Positions 23,177 to 31,295 of a DNA stretch of 64,000 nucleotides are shown here, one piece after another (positions within the stretch are counted from its first letter, which is position 1; the number at the start of each line of letters is the position of its first letter). Origin of the DNA: Prostheceraeus crozeri (lineage: Eukaryota > Platyhelminthes > Polycladida > Euryleptidae); the NCBI GenBank assembly GCA_907163375.1, contig CAJQUW010008621.1, positions 1 through 64,000 on the forward strand. The letters are read 5' to 3'. Under the pieces are notes generated by a model. It saw only the letters and a program-made list of their open reading frames with translations. It was not told the DNA's origin and did not search any database. The position numbers and the translations under genes are program-made.

Positions 23177-23290
23177 CATTTTTTGTGCAGAGGCGACCAA
23201 AAATCCTTGATGTTAGGTAAAATAGGTAAATGTTATGTAAAGCTATCTTACCTAACACCAAGGATTTAGGTCGCCTCTACACAAAAAATG
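23177..23290. repeat. MITE-like hairpin with ~43-bp arms
   Basis: The left arm 23,177-23,220 (starts CATTTTTTGTGCAGAGGCGA) is nearly the exact reverse complement of 23,248-23,290 (ends TACACAAAAAATG), around a 27-nt AT-rich loop that itself holds a TAGGTAAA repeat. Size and symmetry fit a foldback or miniature inverted-repeat transposable element. No clear target duplication was seen. Confidence 0.7.
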
Positions 23291-23419
23291 ACAAGCTGCG
23301 ATTGAAACAATCATGCAACATTTCACCATCCTCATAGGTCTATTATTGCAAGAATTCGCCTTTACGACGCATTGTTTTTGACTGTATTATGGAGAAGTAC
23401 TCCATGGAATCTCAGTCAA

Positions 23420-23530
23420 TTCTGCTTGGGAATTGGTGTCGAATTGTCCTCTTCGAAAAATTCACGAATTTGTTCTACTCGATCTTCTTCCACTCTAGGT
23501 CTTCCAGGATAGGGGCAATCCTGACCCGAG
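23420..23530 (-). mobile_element. Possible transposase fragment (GRPR-linker region)
   Basis: On the minus strand, about 33 residues read PGRPRVEEDRVEQIREFFEE followed by NSTPIPKQ. This resembles the GRPR linker and second helix-turn-helix of some Tc/mariner-like transposases. The match is short and no catalytic part is present. Low-confidence relic. Confidence 0.35.
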
Positions 23531-23575
23531 TCCGTTTCTTAGAATTTCGAGCAAAATGATCTCATAGGACTAACT

Positions 23576-23818
23576 ATGTTTGTGTGCCGGAATATTTCCT
23601 GCCCTCCTCCTTCAATTAGCGCTCAAAAATTATTAAAGACAAGCGCCAACAAGACTGTGAACAGGCCTACTTCATGGTCTTGCTTTGTCTGTGGAGAAGA
23701 CACTATTGAGGACATGGTAAGATGCACCAACTGCGAGGAATGGGCACACAACATGTGTGTCGGTGAAATTTCAGATGACTTTATTTGTGATGTGTGCTGC
23801 AATAAGTACTTTCCGTAA
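23576..23818 (+). pseudogene. Orphan PHD-type zinc finger
   Basis: The C-terminal half has all eight zinc ligands of a C4HC3 PHD finger in correct spacing: CFVCGED, MVRCTNC, EWAHNMC and ICDVCC, followed by a stop at 23,816. PHD fingers bind histone tails in host proteins, but the same kind of finger also forms the C-terminus of some invertebrate transposases and of ORF1 in CR1-group LINEs. No other exon or transposase catalytic block is adjacent, and the upstream residues carry no similarity I know. It is either the last exon of an unseen gene or a transposon remnant; I favour the latter. Confidence 0.45.
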
Positions 23819-25184
23819 TCTTGCAACGATGTAAATTATAAAATTTGACCGCTATTATTCATAGATATTATAGAGTGCATTAAGTCTTTATTCAATTCTC
23901 ATTAATGATTACAACAGGTTTCTGGAAGCACCGTCACATGGCTGTCATTACCGTTACATGGACGTCAGTACTGTCACGCAATCAATTATTCATGTGGAGC
24001 ACAAAATAAATGATCTCTTTATAGGCAATTGTCTATATCGTGAAAACACTTCAAAAAATGGTGCTGCATAAGACAAAATTATCCTCAAAACGTCATATTA
24101 TTCATATGTTTACACGAAGTTTTTGACTTTAAAGAAAGGGAATTTTGAAAATTCTGTTATCTTTTCACATTTTCAAAAAATCAGGATCACTGATAGCATC
24201 CGCCACATTTCTATTTTAACATATGTGGGACAGAAAATAGTTTACTGTGAAAAAAGTGGAACTTTATTTGTTCTCATCCCTTTTAAATGAGACTCAAACT
24301 AGTACTAATAATACTCAAACTAGTAAATGGACCTAAACTAGTACGTGACGTCCTGACATTCTATTGAGTAATCTATCAACATCTGCAAATTTTGTGAGAA
24401 AATTTGGAAATGATGTGCTGTGCACGCATCGAATTTGAAAAATTTGAAAACATTATTTACCTTCTGGCAAAATATAGTAGCAAAATATGAAAGTTGAAAA
24501 AAAAATTTTTTTTTCAAATTCGACATTTTCGAGAGAATGACACAAATATAGACTTTCTATTAGTGACTTTCATGTACATGCTTTCCGTGGTCCCTCGCTT
24601 CTCTCTTATGTCACTTGTGCGCAATATTTCCAACTTCAGGATTGTTCCAGTTATTTGCGAATTCATTATTTCAATAATTTCTTCGCTATTCATTTTTTGT
24701 TATTTGAGACCATTGCCTAACGAACTGAACTATGATTTTAGGAGAGAAGAGATGAAGTGAAGGCTTCGTGACTTTAACCCTAATTGCCTCAGACTTTTTC
24801 TTGTCGGTGAAGTATTAGGTAGGCATTATGGCCCCTAGGATCTTCTAAACCATTAACTTATATGGCACAACATATTAATATAAAGCTATTTTGGGTTTGC
24901 TCTATCCGACGGTGGTATCAGTTTTCCATTTAAGTTCATCTTGTCACTATAAATAGCATTTTAAAATTCAAACAATCATTTTTTAAAACTTCTTTATTGT
25001 ATTTAAAATAGTCGACAGAATTTCATGAAAATTACAGTAGAACCTATTTATAACATGCTCTGTCTGGCAATGTTGTAGATTTGCATCTTATTACACTTAT
25101 TGCATTATTTTTCCTTACAGTTCTTCTCTAATTCTTGCAATGAATTTGTAAAAGTTGAAAAATATTTGTCCCAATCATATCAGC
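23819..25184. other. Non-coding stretch
   Basis: AT-rich, no gene seen. A hydrophobic open frame near 24,494-24,760 has no family signature. Confidence 0.5.
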
Positions 25185-25380
25185 AAGTGGTCTGCGTAGC
25201 ACAGTGCTTGTCCTAGCGATATTTCGGTACAGAGGTCGAGTCCCAAAATTGTCATTGGAAGTCGTCAGGAAGGACATCCGGACTAAAAGATCACAACGCT
25301 CCACATTAAAGTCTGTCAGCATCGTCCAAGCACCAATATTTGGGGGAGAAGGGCCGCTAAACCATCATTCATTCAGGAGG
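25185..25380 (+). repeat. tRNA-derived SINE
   Basis: A-box-like TAGCACAGTGC at 25,197-25,207 and B-box-like AGGTCGAGTCC at 25,232-25,242 are spaced as in a tRNA gene. A body follows with GTCAGGAAGGACATCCGG and CTAAAA, a word set I recall from the 3' parts of many metazoan SINEs and RTE partners. Then come GTCAGCATCGTCCAAGC and a tail ending CTAAACCATCATTCATTC, a short ATTC microsatellite. SINEs are transcribed by RNA polymerase III and moved by a LINE. The tail recurs at 26,826. Confidence 0.7.
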
Positions 25381-26825
25381 ATTAATAACTCTATGTATCA
25401 ATATTTAGATCACTGAATATTTCAAAACAACATCGGTGAATACCAGAGAAGTTTGTGTAATTCGCTCAGTTATTGAATTATGAATATGTGTTTATAAGTA
25501 GTTTGTGTAGAACATACGTAATATTAGTTATCATGCGAGGTAAAAAGTATCTGAGCATCAATTAATATAATTACTCGACCATATTTTCTGAATGGGCAAA
25601 CTACAGAAGTTGCAAATCAACTTAAAATTCAAACTTCTTAACAACAGAGGTGAAAATCCAAAATTTCGAAAAAATCTGGTCGTAAAGGTTTTTCATGTGG
25701 CTCCTGTGGCTAAAATATTGAGTCTGCAAAAAAAACAGCTGCACTCAGAGAAAGCCAATGCAAAGCTAGGAAACGTCACCGAAGGAGATCAATTTTTCGT
25801 TCCGGCGTGAGATAAAAAAAGAAGGGGCATAATGGCCCTTCCCTATGGCAAATAGGGTTGAAACTTCAATTATTTTTCCATCGCAGCTTCAAAAGCCTTG
25901 GAATATATTGTGAATATAGTTTGAATCTTACTCTATGGTGCAGACATAAACCATGGATTGGTAAAATTTTGCAGAATTTAATTTGTGGTTTTATGATTGA
26001 CACATTCATTATGATGTGCAGTGTATTGTCTACACATAATGCCGTAATAAACATTATAGGCGTATGTAAATTAGGTGTCAGTCATTCCAACTTATAAATC
26101 AGATCTACAGTGATTCAGGGCGATGCACTGTCTTCACTGTACATGCAGGTAATAGAATTTAGTCACATAGCTACGTCGTAAATTTATATAAAGTGAAGAG
26201 ACAGCTACTTATTTATTATTTGCAATTTATTTTAATGTATTATATTGCAAATTACTGTATTTACAAATTTATATACTATATTTGTGATATTATGCACAGT
26301 CCTGGAGTCAAAAAGGGATAAGCGAGATTATGCTGTTATAACTTCACACTGCACCTTTAAAACGGAGCTCTTGCTGTCTATATAATTAACTGTAAATGCA
26401 AATTGAATAAGCTGCAGGCCTACTTCAAGTTAGATAACTGATGTTGGGTTCAACTTTGACACCTTTCGCTCCTGTTTCACTCATAAATGCTCAATGTCAG
26501 AAATGGAATGCCAGCTTACGATAATAACGGTTACAAATGAGCTGCATTGCTTACTTAGGTGATTGTACCATGACAAAATCACATTTTTATGATGAACAGA
26601 CATTTGAAAATGTAAAAATTTAAAATGTTGTTTAGTTCAAGTTACATGTAATCCTTAAAAATTTGCTCGTCGTTCGGTTCAAGTTCATAAATATTTGTGT
26701 CACCTCCCGTTCACATGCCGTTCATGTATTTGAAAATTTCTTTAAATTAAAATTGTTTTCACACAGCTGATTTTGCACAAGTTCACAATAACCTAAGTCT
26801 GTCTATGTCATAATAAGTCTGACTA
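25381..26825. other. Non-coding stretch
   Basis: AT-rich sequence without a recognisable gene or repeat. Confidence 0.5.
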
Positions 26826-26880
26826 TGTCAGCACCGTCCAAGTTCCCAGTATGGGGAGTATTGGCGTTAAACCATCAATT
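26826..26880 (+). repeat. SINE 3' tail fragment
   Basis: GTCAGCACCGTCCAAG, then TATGGGGAG and GGCGTTAAACCATCAATT, align with the last ~65 bases of the SINE at 25,185-25,380. A partial duplication of a nearby word (AAGTCTG) precedes it. 5'-truncated copy. Confidence 0.6.
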
Positions 26881-26960
26881 TTTTAATTTATGCGTCCATC
26901 ATTGATACACTATATCTATATATTTGGTGACTTTACTATAACAGGCCTGAAATTGAATAC

Positions 26961-27062
26961 TGATGGACTTGGGCCGGGCCTGGACCTTAGACCTCAAAGC
27001 TGTCACGAGCCTGGCCGTGTCGTGGGTCTGAGGTCAACGGGATGAGCATGGGCCTCAAAAGT
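26961..27062. repeat. GGGCCGGGCC palindromic-word island
   Basis: Contains TGGGCCGGGCCTGGACC, GAGCCTGGCCGTG and GGGCCTC. Two partly inverted blocks (TTAGACCTCA and TGGGTCTGAGGTC) face each other. GC-rich within AT-rich DNA, possibly part of a non-autonomous DNA transposon. Confidence 0.35.
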
Positions 27063-27513
27063 ATGCCGGTTTCAACTCTGGTCAGGATGAATAGACAGCG
27101 CATTCATAATGCAAACAGTCCTTTACAATTAGAAATGCTCCAATCCTTGGAGTGAACATCTCCCATTAAATTACGAGGATAGAGTTAAATGTATTCATCG
27201 TCATTATAGTCAATAAAAAAAATCAAAATGTACACTTTCATTTTGCTGGTTGGTAAGAGACAAGTGTAGTTGAATGAACGGGATGGAATTCTCATTGAAC
27301 TATGTTTTAAATCAGTCATCACATAGTGACGATCATCAGGTAAAGCGAACTGTATCGCTGATAAAAAATATATGTGTGATTCGAAATGTCTGTGTACGAT
27401 AGGGGCCTGCATGTGGTGACTATGATTTAGAAAGAGGGATGGAAATGGTGCATGAAAAAATCGCATGAAGCAGGTAGCAATGGGCTTAAACATACAGTGG
27501 TGGGCATCGCAAA
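27063..27513. other. Non-coding stretch
   Basis: A minus-strand open frame at 27,185-27,493 has no family motif. Nothing else is recognised. Confidence 0.45.
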
Positions 27514-27586
27514 CGAAAAATTCAGCTCCGCTAACCGCTAATCAGCCAAATCTGGAAAGCAATTAGCGGAGCTAAATTTTTCCACT
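27514..27586. repeat. Foldback repeat with AGCTCCGCTAA arms
   Basis: AAAAATTCAGCTCCGCTAAC in the left half is nearly the reverse complement of AATTAGCGGAGCTAAATTTT in the right half. An additional CCGCTAATC word lies between them. It resembles a MITE-like foldback or another palindromic-word island. Confidence 0.6.
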
Positions 27587-27906
27587 AGCTTCCGGTAAAC
27601 ATACAGTAGATAGAGTGTCGACTCAAAAAAAGTGCCAGCACATAGTGAAAATTTTACATCAAAAGATTCAGGTTTTGCGTAGATTGCGTTCCTACGGTCT
27701 AGAAATATTTGATCAATTTTTGAGAAGCAAAACTTTTGCAAATCATTCCTGTGTTTATATACTAGCGATTTGGTACCTCTATATAAGCAGTAGTATCAGA
27801 TAGCAAGTATATTAGGTAGAGTAGGAACCCAGTATTAATCAAATCTCCCATGTCAATGCATTTTCGATTTTATTAAATGAATTCGAGTTGAGACCCAGTA
27901 TCAAAT
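27587..27906. other. Non-coding stretch
   Basis: No gene or repeat recognised. It may contain decayed upstream PLE sequence. Confidence 0.4.
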
Positions 27907-28252
27907 GTGAGATATGCACCTTGTTACACTTTTGGAGAAATCTGCACGGATTTGACTGATCATGATAGCAATACAGAAGGAAGAATAGTATTCTACAAGT
28001 CTTCCGTGTCATGGAGAGGCAATGCTTCGACGAAGGAGTACTGGAAAATCAAAGAAAGTGGCAATAATCCGATAATTAAATGGACAATCAAGAAACATTG
28101 CAAGAGTTATAATCCGGCGACGAGGAGATGTGATCTATGCCTAAGTGAAAAGTTCTTCATCATGGACAATCAAAGTGCATATTTGCTGAACAAACGTACT
28201 TAGCTGGTGTCAAAGTGCCGGCATCGGAAAAAATACATGCTGTCTAGCGCAT
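27907..28252 (+). mobile_element. Second Penelope-like element, C-terminal fragment
   Basis: The frame ends with EYWKIKESGNNPIIKWTIKK, then CKSYNPATRRCDLCLSEKFF and NKRT. After a break comes VSKCRHRKKYML. This matches the conserved Cys-containing tail that follows the GIY-YIG core in many PLE proteins (W-x-LK, IKW-I, CNLC-EK, SKCRH). The start of the nuclease is decayed and no RT is present, so this is a 5'-truncated, broken copy of a PLE family different from the one at 0.8-6 kb. It lies about 90 bases upstream of a hammerhead ribozyme on the same strand, as expected for PLE terminal regions. Confidence 0.75.
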
Positions 28253-28341
28253 AATGCGTCGGTGCTTCGTCGCGTGATTTACACTTTTTGAATGTTATTC
28301 AGTGTTCCTTTTAAAGATGCTTGTGAGATATGTACTGCACA

Positions 28342-28388
28342 TTCGGCTGATGATTGTATGCAATATACATGAAACTTTAAGTACCGAA
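28342..28388 (+). ncRNA. Hammerhead ribozyme downstream of the PLE fragment
   Basis: The catalytic core CTGATGA (28,347-28,353) and GAAA (28,371-28,374) are intact. Stem I: TTCGG (28,342-28,346) pairs with CCGAA (28,384-28,388). Stem II: TGTAT (28,55-59 of this block, i.e. 28,355-28,359) pairs with ATACA (28,365-28,369) around GCAAT, with a U-U at the base. Stem III is minimal: A28374-C-T pairs with A-G-T28382 around TTA. The expected cleavage site is after A28383 (UH rule: UA). Hammerheads with minimal stem III are known from PLE terminal repeats, where they may act as dimers. The unpaired stem II base and short stem I suggest weakened activity. Confidence 0.7.
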
Positions 28389-28419
28389 ATTCAAGCAGTT
28401 TTCTCTTAACAACTTGGCT

Positions 28420-28446
28420 TATATATATATATATATATATATATAT
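28420..28446. repeat. (AT)n microsatellite, left of the ribozyme SINE
   Basis: A pure AT dinucleotide tract of about 13 units. With the tract at 28,651 it brackets the SINE-like element between them. Confidence 0.9.
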
Positions 28447-28645
28447 CAAATCTCAACAGATGTGACCACCACGAGACATGTTTCGGCCTGTTGGGCCTCA
28501 TCAGTCGTGGGTAGGTTTGAACCAGCGACGTTGGAGGTAGAGGACGTGCAAGCATACCCTCTCGCCACAAGGCTACCGGACCATCTGGTGAGAGCGTGAA
28601 TTAGCCAGGAAGGCACTGCTTTAACGCAGGCACGTGGAGGGCGTT

Positions 28646-28650
<5 letters not shown>
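28447..28650 (-). mobile_element. SINE-like element with tRNA-type promoter boxes and a hammerhead ribozyme
   Basis: Read on the minus strand: an unknown leader (28,650-28,580), an A-box-like TAGCCTTGTGG (28,575-28,565), a B-box-like GGTTCAAACCT (28,523-28,513), then immediately a hammerhead ribozyme (28,511-28,469), about 20 bases of tail and a TA microsatellite. Promoter-box spacing fits an RNA polymerase III tRNA-type promoter. A tRNA-like promoter joined to a hammerhead is the layout reported for the SINE-like Smalpha repeats of schistosomes. TA tracts on both sides may be its target or tail. It is not a functional tRNA, since acceptor and D-arm pairing are not evident. Confidence 0.6.
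28469..28511 (-). ncRNA. Hammerhead ribozyme inside the SINE-like element
   Basis: On the minus strand every core element is present: stem I CCACGA (28,510-28,505) pairs perfectly with TCGTGG (28,474-28,469). CTGATGA occupies 28,504-28,498. Stem II is GGCC (28,497-28,494) with GGCC (28,488-28,485) around CAACA. GAAA occupies 28,484-28,481. Stem III is the minimal A-C-AU-G-U (28,481-28,476). The GUC cleavage triplet ends at 28,475. All invariant core bases are intact, so self-cleavage is plausible, perhaps as a dimer because stem III has only two pairs. Probability of this arrangement by chance is very low given perfect stems I and II. Confidence 0.85.

Positions 28651-28739
<89 letters not shown>
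28651..28739. repeat. (TA)n microsatellite
   Basis: About 90 bases of TA dinucleotides with one TATTATAT interruption, just right of the ribozyme SINE. Confidence 0.9.
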
Positions 28740-28740
<1 letters not shown>

Positions 28741-29821
28741 TTAATATATACTTTATCAAGCAAAATAATACATATTATGCAACTTAAATACAACCGCTTT
28801 TTTCTAATAAAAGATAGCTCCACACTTAAGATGCGGAGTACATCAATGATTATTTACATAGTATAATAAGCGAATATTAAGCGAGAAATTTTCATATATG
28901 AGCACGACATGATCCATCGGCAAAAACTATAACTGCTACAACATACCCATCACACACTGGCAGGCCAAGAACGTATAGCGCATAGAATTTTTGATGAGCG
29001 TAGAAAAAATAAGAATTTTTGACAGGTGACTTGCTTGTAGTCAAATGGCCACTTTAATACCACACAACATTTTTTCAGTCCTGTTTTGCCTGTGGATGAA
29101 ATTTCTATCATTGGAAAATAGCACCAGTATATAGACAATCAAACGAAATGAAGAATACTCAAGAGGGATCCCCAAACCCAACTAACTTGTCGGTATTCCG
29201 TACTAATAAAAGGAACACGTGTAACTGGCCTGTGTTCCATGAAAACTACCAACCACAACATGCATGTAAGCATTTAACAAACCAAGAAGCTGTTTATATT
29301 AAAAATCAAACCTTCGCAAAATGCAACTGGTTGAGATTTTGCTTGGTCTTCATGAACCATTTGAAACAAACGTAATCACTACTACAGTGGCAGTGGTAGT
29401 GGTGGGCAACCAAGTTGGAATATAGTGCCACCAATTTTAAAAGGCAGAAACAGTTTTGTTGAAAATTCCTTTAATGAGTACTTTTGAGCGTAATTTTAAG
29501 GACTGTTGTACTGTACATCGTGGTAGTACATGACATAATTGTATTTGTAAAGGTATGCACCAGCCCTGTATCCAACTAAGCTGTTGTATTTTAAGGAATT
29601 GTATTTTACATTCTAAAATCTATATGAATAATGAAATGTGAATTGCAGAAGCTTTTTATAAAATTAAATGATGGTAACATTACCTCATTGGTAATATGAT
29701 ACAATTACATAAGAGATGGCTGAAGGCGGGAGGACCATAATGAATCAATGATGTGAAAAAAATCAGCTTTCTCTCCCGAGTAATTTAATGCCACAAATAA
29801 TTACGAATAAAAAATATGTAC
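28740..29821. other. Non-coding stretch
   Basis: About 1.1 kb, AT-rich, without recognisable gene or repeat. Confidence 0.5.
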
Positions 29822-29947
29822 ACAGCCGACGTTTCGTGTCCAGACCTTTCCCAAGGCAAGGCAGCAATAAAAAATTTGCCTTGCTTATTTTATTGCTGCC
29901 TTGCCTTGAGAAAGGGTCTGGACCCGAAACGCACACGCTGTCGGCTG
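29822..29947. repeat. Inverted repeat with arms ending in a GAAACG word, at the LINE 5' end
   Basis: The left arm 29,822-29,872 and right arm 29,888-29,947 are near reverse complements (words ACAGCCGACGTTTCG, CAGACCTTTC, CAAGGCAAGGCAGCAATAAA). The right arm has about nine extra bases near its end. In the right arm GGGTCTGGACCC forms a hairpin directly before GAAACG. This is the stem II-GAAA arrangement of hammerhead-like PLE ends, but CTGATGA is replaced by a TTGAGAAA word, so it is not a complete ribozyme. Confidence 0.6.
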
Positions 29948-30350
29948 AACGTGCTGGTCGTGTCTGGTCTCTCTCTCTCTCCGAAGTGAAATATCTCTCG
30001 CCGTTCGCCGCCTTATCCTTGTCTATCCTCGTCGAATCTTGCATCACAGTGATCCTCATCCGACGCCCGTGCTTTCTCCGTCATCGTCCCCCTCGTTGGT
30101 CCACTACTTCGCGCGTAATCTCCAAAAAACTGCCTCCCTACGCCTGTGAGTGTTGTTCCCGTCGCCGCTTCCAGTAGAAACTTCAAGGTCATTGGTGGCG
30201 TGATCTCTTCAAGTTGAACTTCGATTTGGGTGTCAAAGTATAGAAGAACTTCGGTCACCCTCATCTGCTTGCGTGGTGTATCGGTTGACAACGTCAGTTC
30301 ACCTGTAAAGTCCGTGGTTCGATTCCTTTTTGCAACCCGATCAGTCCAAC

Positions 30351-31295
30351 ATGACAAATTCGTGCAAATGTTTTGCCGATTCATGCGTCATTGGCGATAA
30401 AGCGAAGGATAGAGAAAAGCGAATTGTCGTATGCAACAGCCCAGGTTGTCACATGCAATTTCATGCAGCTTGCATTGGTCATTCCAAGATGCCTGAGAAG
30501 GAATTAAAGAACATTTTCTTCGTATGTTTGAAATGCAAAGCTTATTTGGAATATAGCGCCCAAATAGCACAAGAGTCTTTTCTATCCGAGCTAGATACCA
30601 GACTTAACTCGCTAAAGGATTCAATCTTGAAAATGGTCGACGCCAAGATCGAAGAGAAGTTCAAAGAGTTTTCATCGAAGGTGCAAGAAGTGAACGACTT
30701 CGTGGTGGAAATGGTCGATGAACAGAAAAATGAAATTTCCTCTATCGTTTCACGAATTTCACAGCTTCATGAAGCTAATACAAAGGAAACTGAAGAACTG
30801 AAAAGTGAAATCAGCCACCTGCGGAGACAGGTGCGCTCACAAGACTCCGCGAAACGGAGAGAAAATCTAATAATCAGGAATTTTCCAGAGAAAGCGTGCA
30901 CAATCAATGGCAAATCCATCTCAAATTGTTCGGAAGCTGCCCACTTGATTGCTGAGACACTTGACCTAGAAGATGAAGCCAAGAGTTTCAAAGACATTCG
31001 GAGACTCGGCAAAACACGAGACGATGGAAAACCCAGGCTTATAATGGTCAAATCAACTGAAAGAACAGTTAGGCTTTTCCTCAGTAAAGCTCGTCAATTG
31101 AAGAAGAAAGCCTCTCCTTTATGCAAAGTCTTCTTACATGAAGATCTTCCTGCTGAAGTAAACAAGAGATTGGCAGAATTTCGCAAAAGAGCCCATGATC
31201 ACCGCACGAATTTCCCTGAGGAAGATGCGTATGTCCGTAATAAGAAATTATACATAAATGGAGATGTTGTTGATGAGATCAAACAGGATTTTTAG
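30351..31295 (+). CDS. LINE ORF1 protein with PHD-like finger, coiled coil and RRM-like domain
   Basis: The first ATG (30,351) gives 314 residues. Residues 5-62 hold Cys/His ligands in PHD order (C5/C7, C12, C28, C33, H38, C41, C59, C62). About 68-165 is a charged heptad-rich coiled coil (LDTRLNSLKDSILKMVDAKI and on). From about 168, SAKRRENLIIRNFPEK, DIRRLGKTRDDGKPR and VFLHEDLPAEVNKRL form the RRM-like and C-terminal domains found in CR1-group ORF1. Such proteins trimerise and coat the element RNA. The frame is uninterrupted. The zinc finger distinguishes it from the shorter ORF1 at 1,807. Confidence 0.85.
   Translation: MTNSCKCFADSCVIGDKAKDREKRIVVCNSPGCHMQFHAACIGHSKMPEKELKNIFFVCLKCKAYLEYSAQIAQESFLSELDTRLNSLKDSILKMVDAKIEEKFKEFSSKVQEVNDFVVEMVDEQKNEISSIVSRISQLHEANTKETEELKSEISHLRRQVRSQDSAKRRENLIIRNFPEKACTINGKSISNCSEAAHLIAETLDLEDEAKSFKDIRRLGKTRDDGKPRLIMVKSTERTVRLFLSKARQLKKKASPLCKVFLHEDLPAEVNKRLAEFRKRAHDHRTNFPEEDAYVRNKKLYINGDVVDEIKQDF

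Noticed and set aside
24494-24760. Open frame with hydrophobic segments suggesting a small membrane protein
   Set aside because: It begins in a run of A/T, has no family motif and no splice or neighbour support. Hydrophobic frames are common in AT-rich DNA.
27185-27493. Minus-strand open frame
   Set aside because: No motif or splice support found; probably chance.
28513-28580. Functional tRNA gene on the minus strand
   Set aside because: Promoter-like A and B boxes are present but a cloverleaf with acceptor and anticodon stems could not be drawn. It is better explained as a SINE head.
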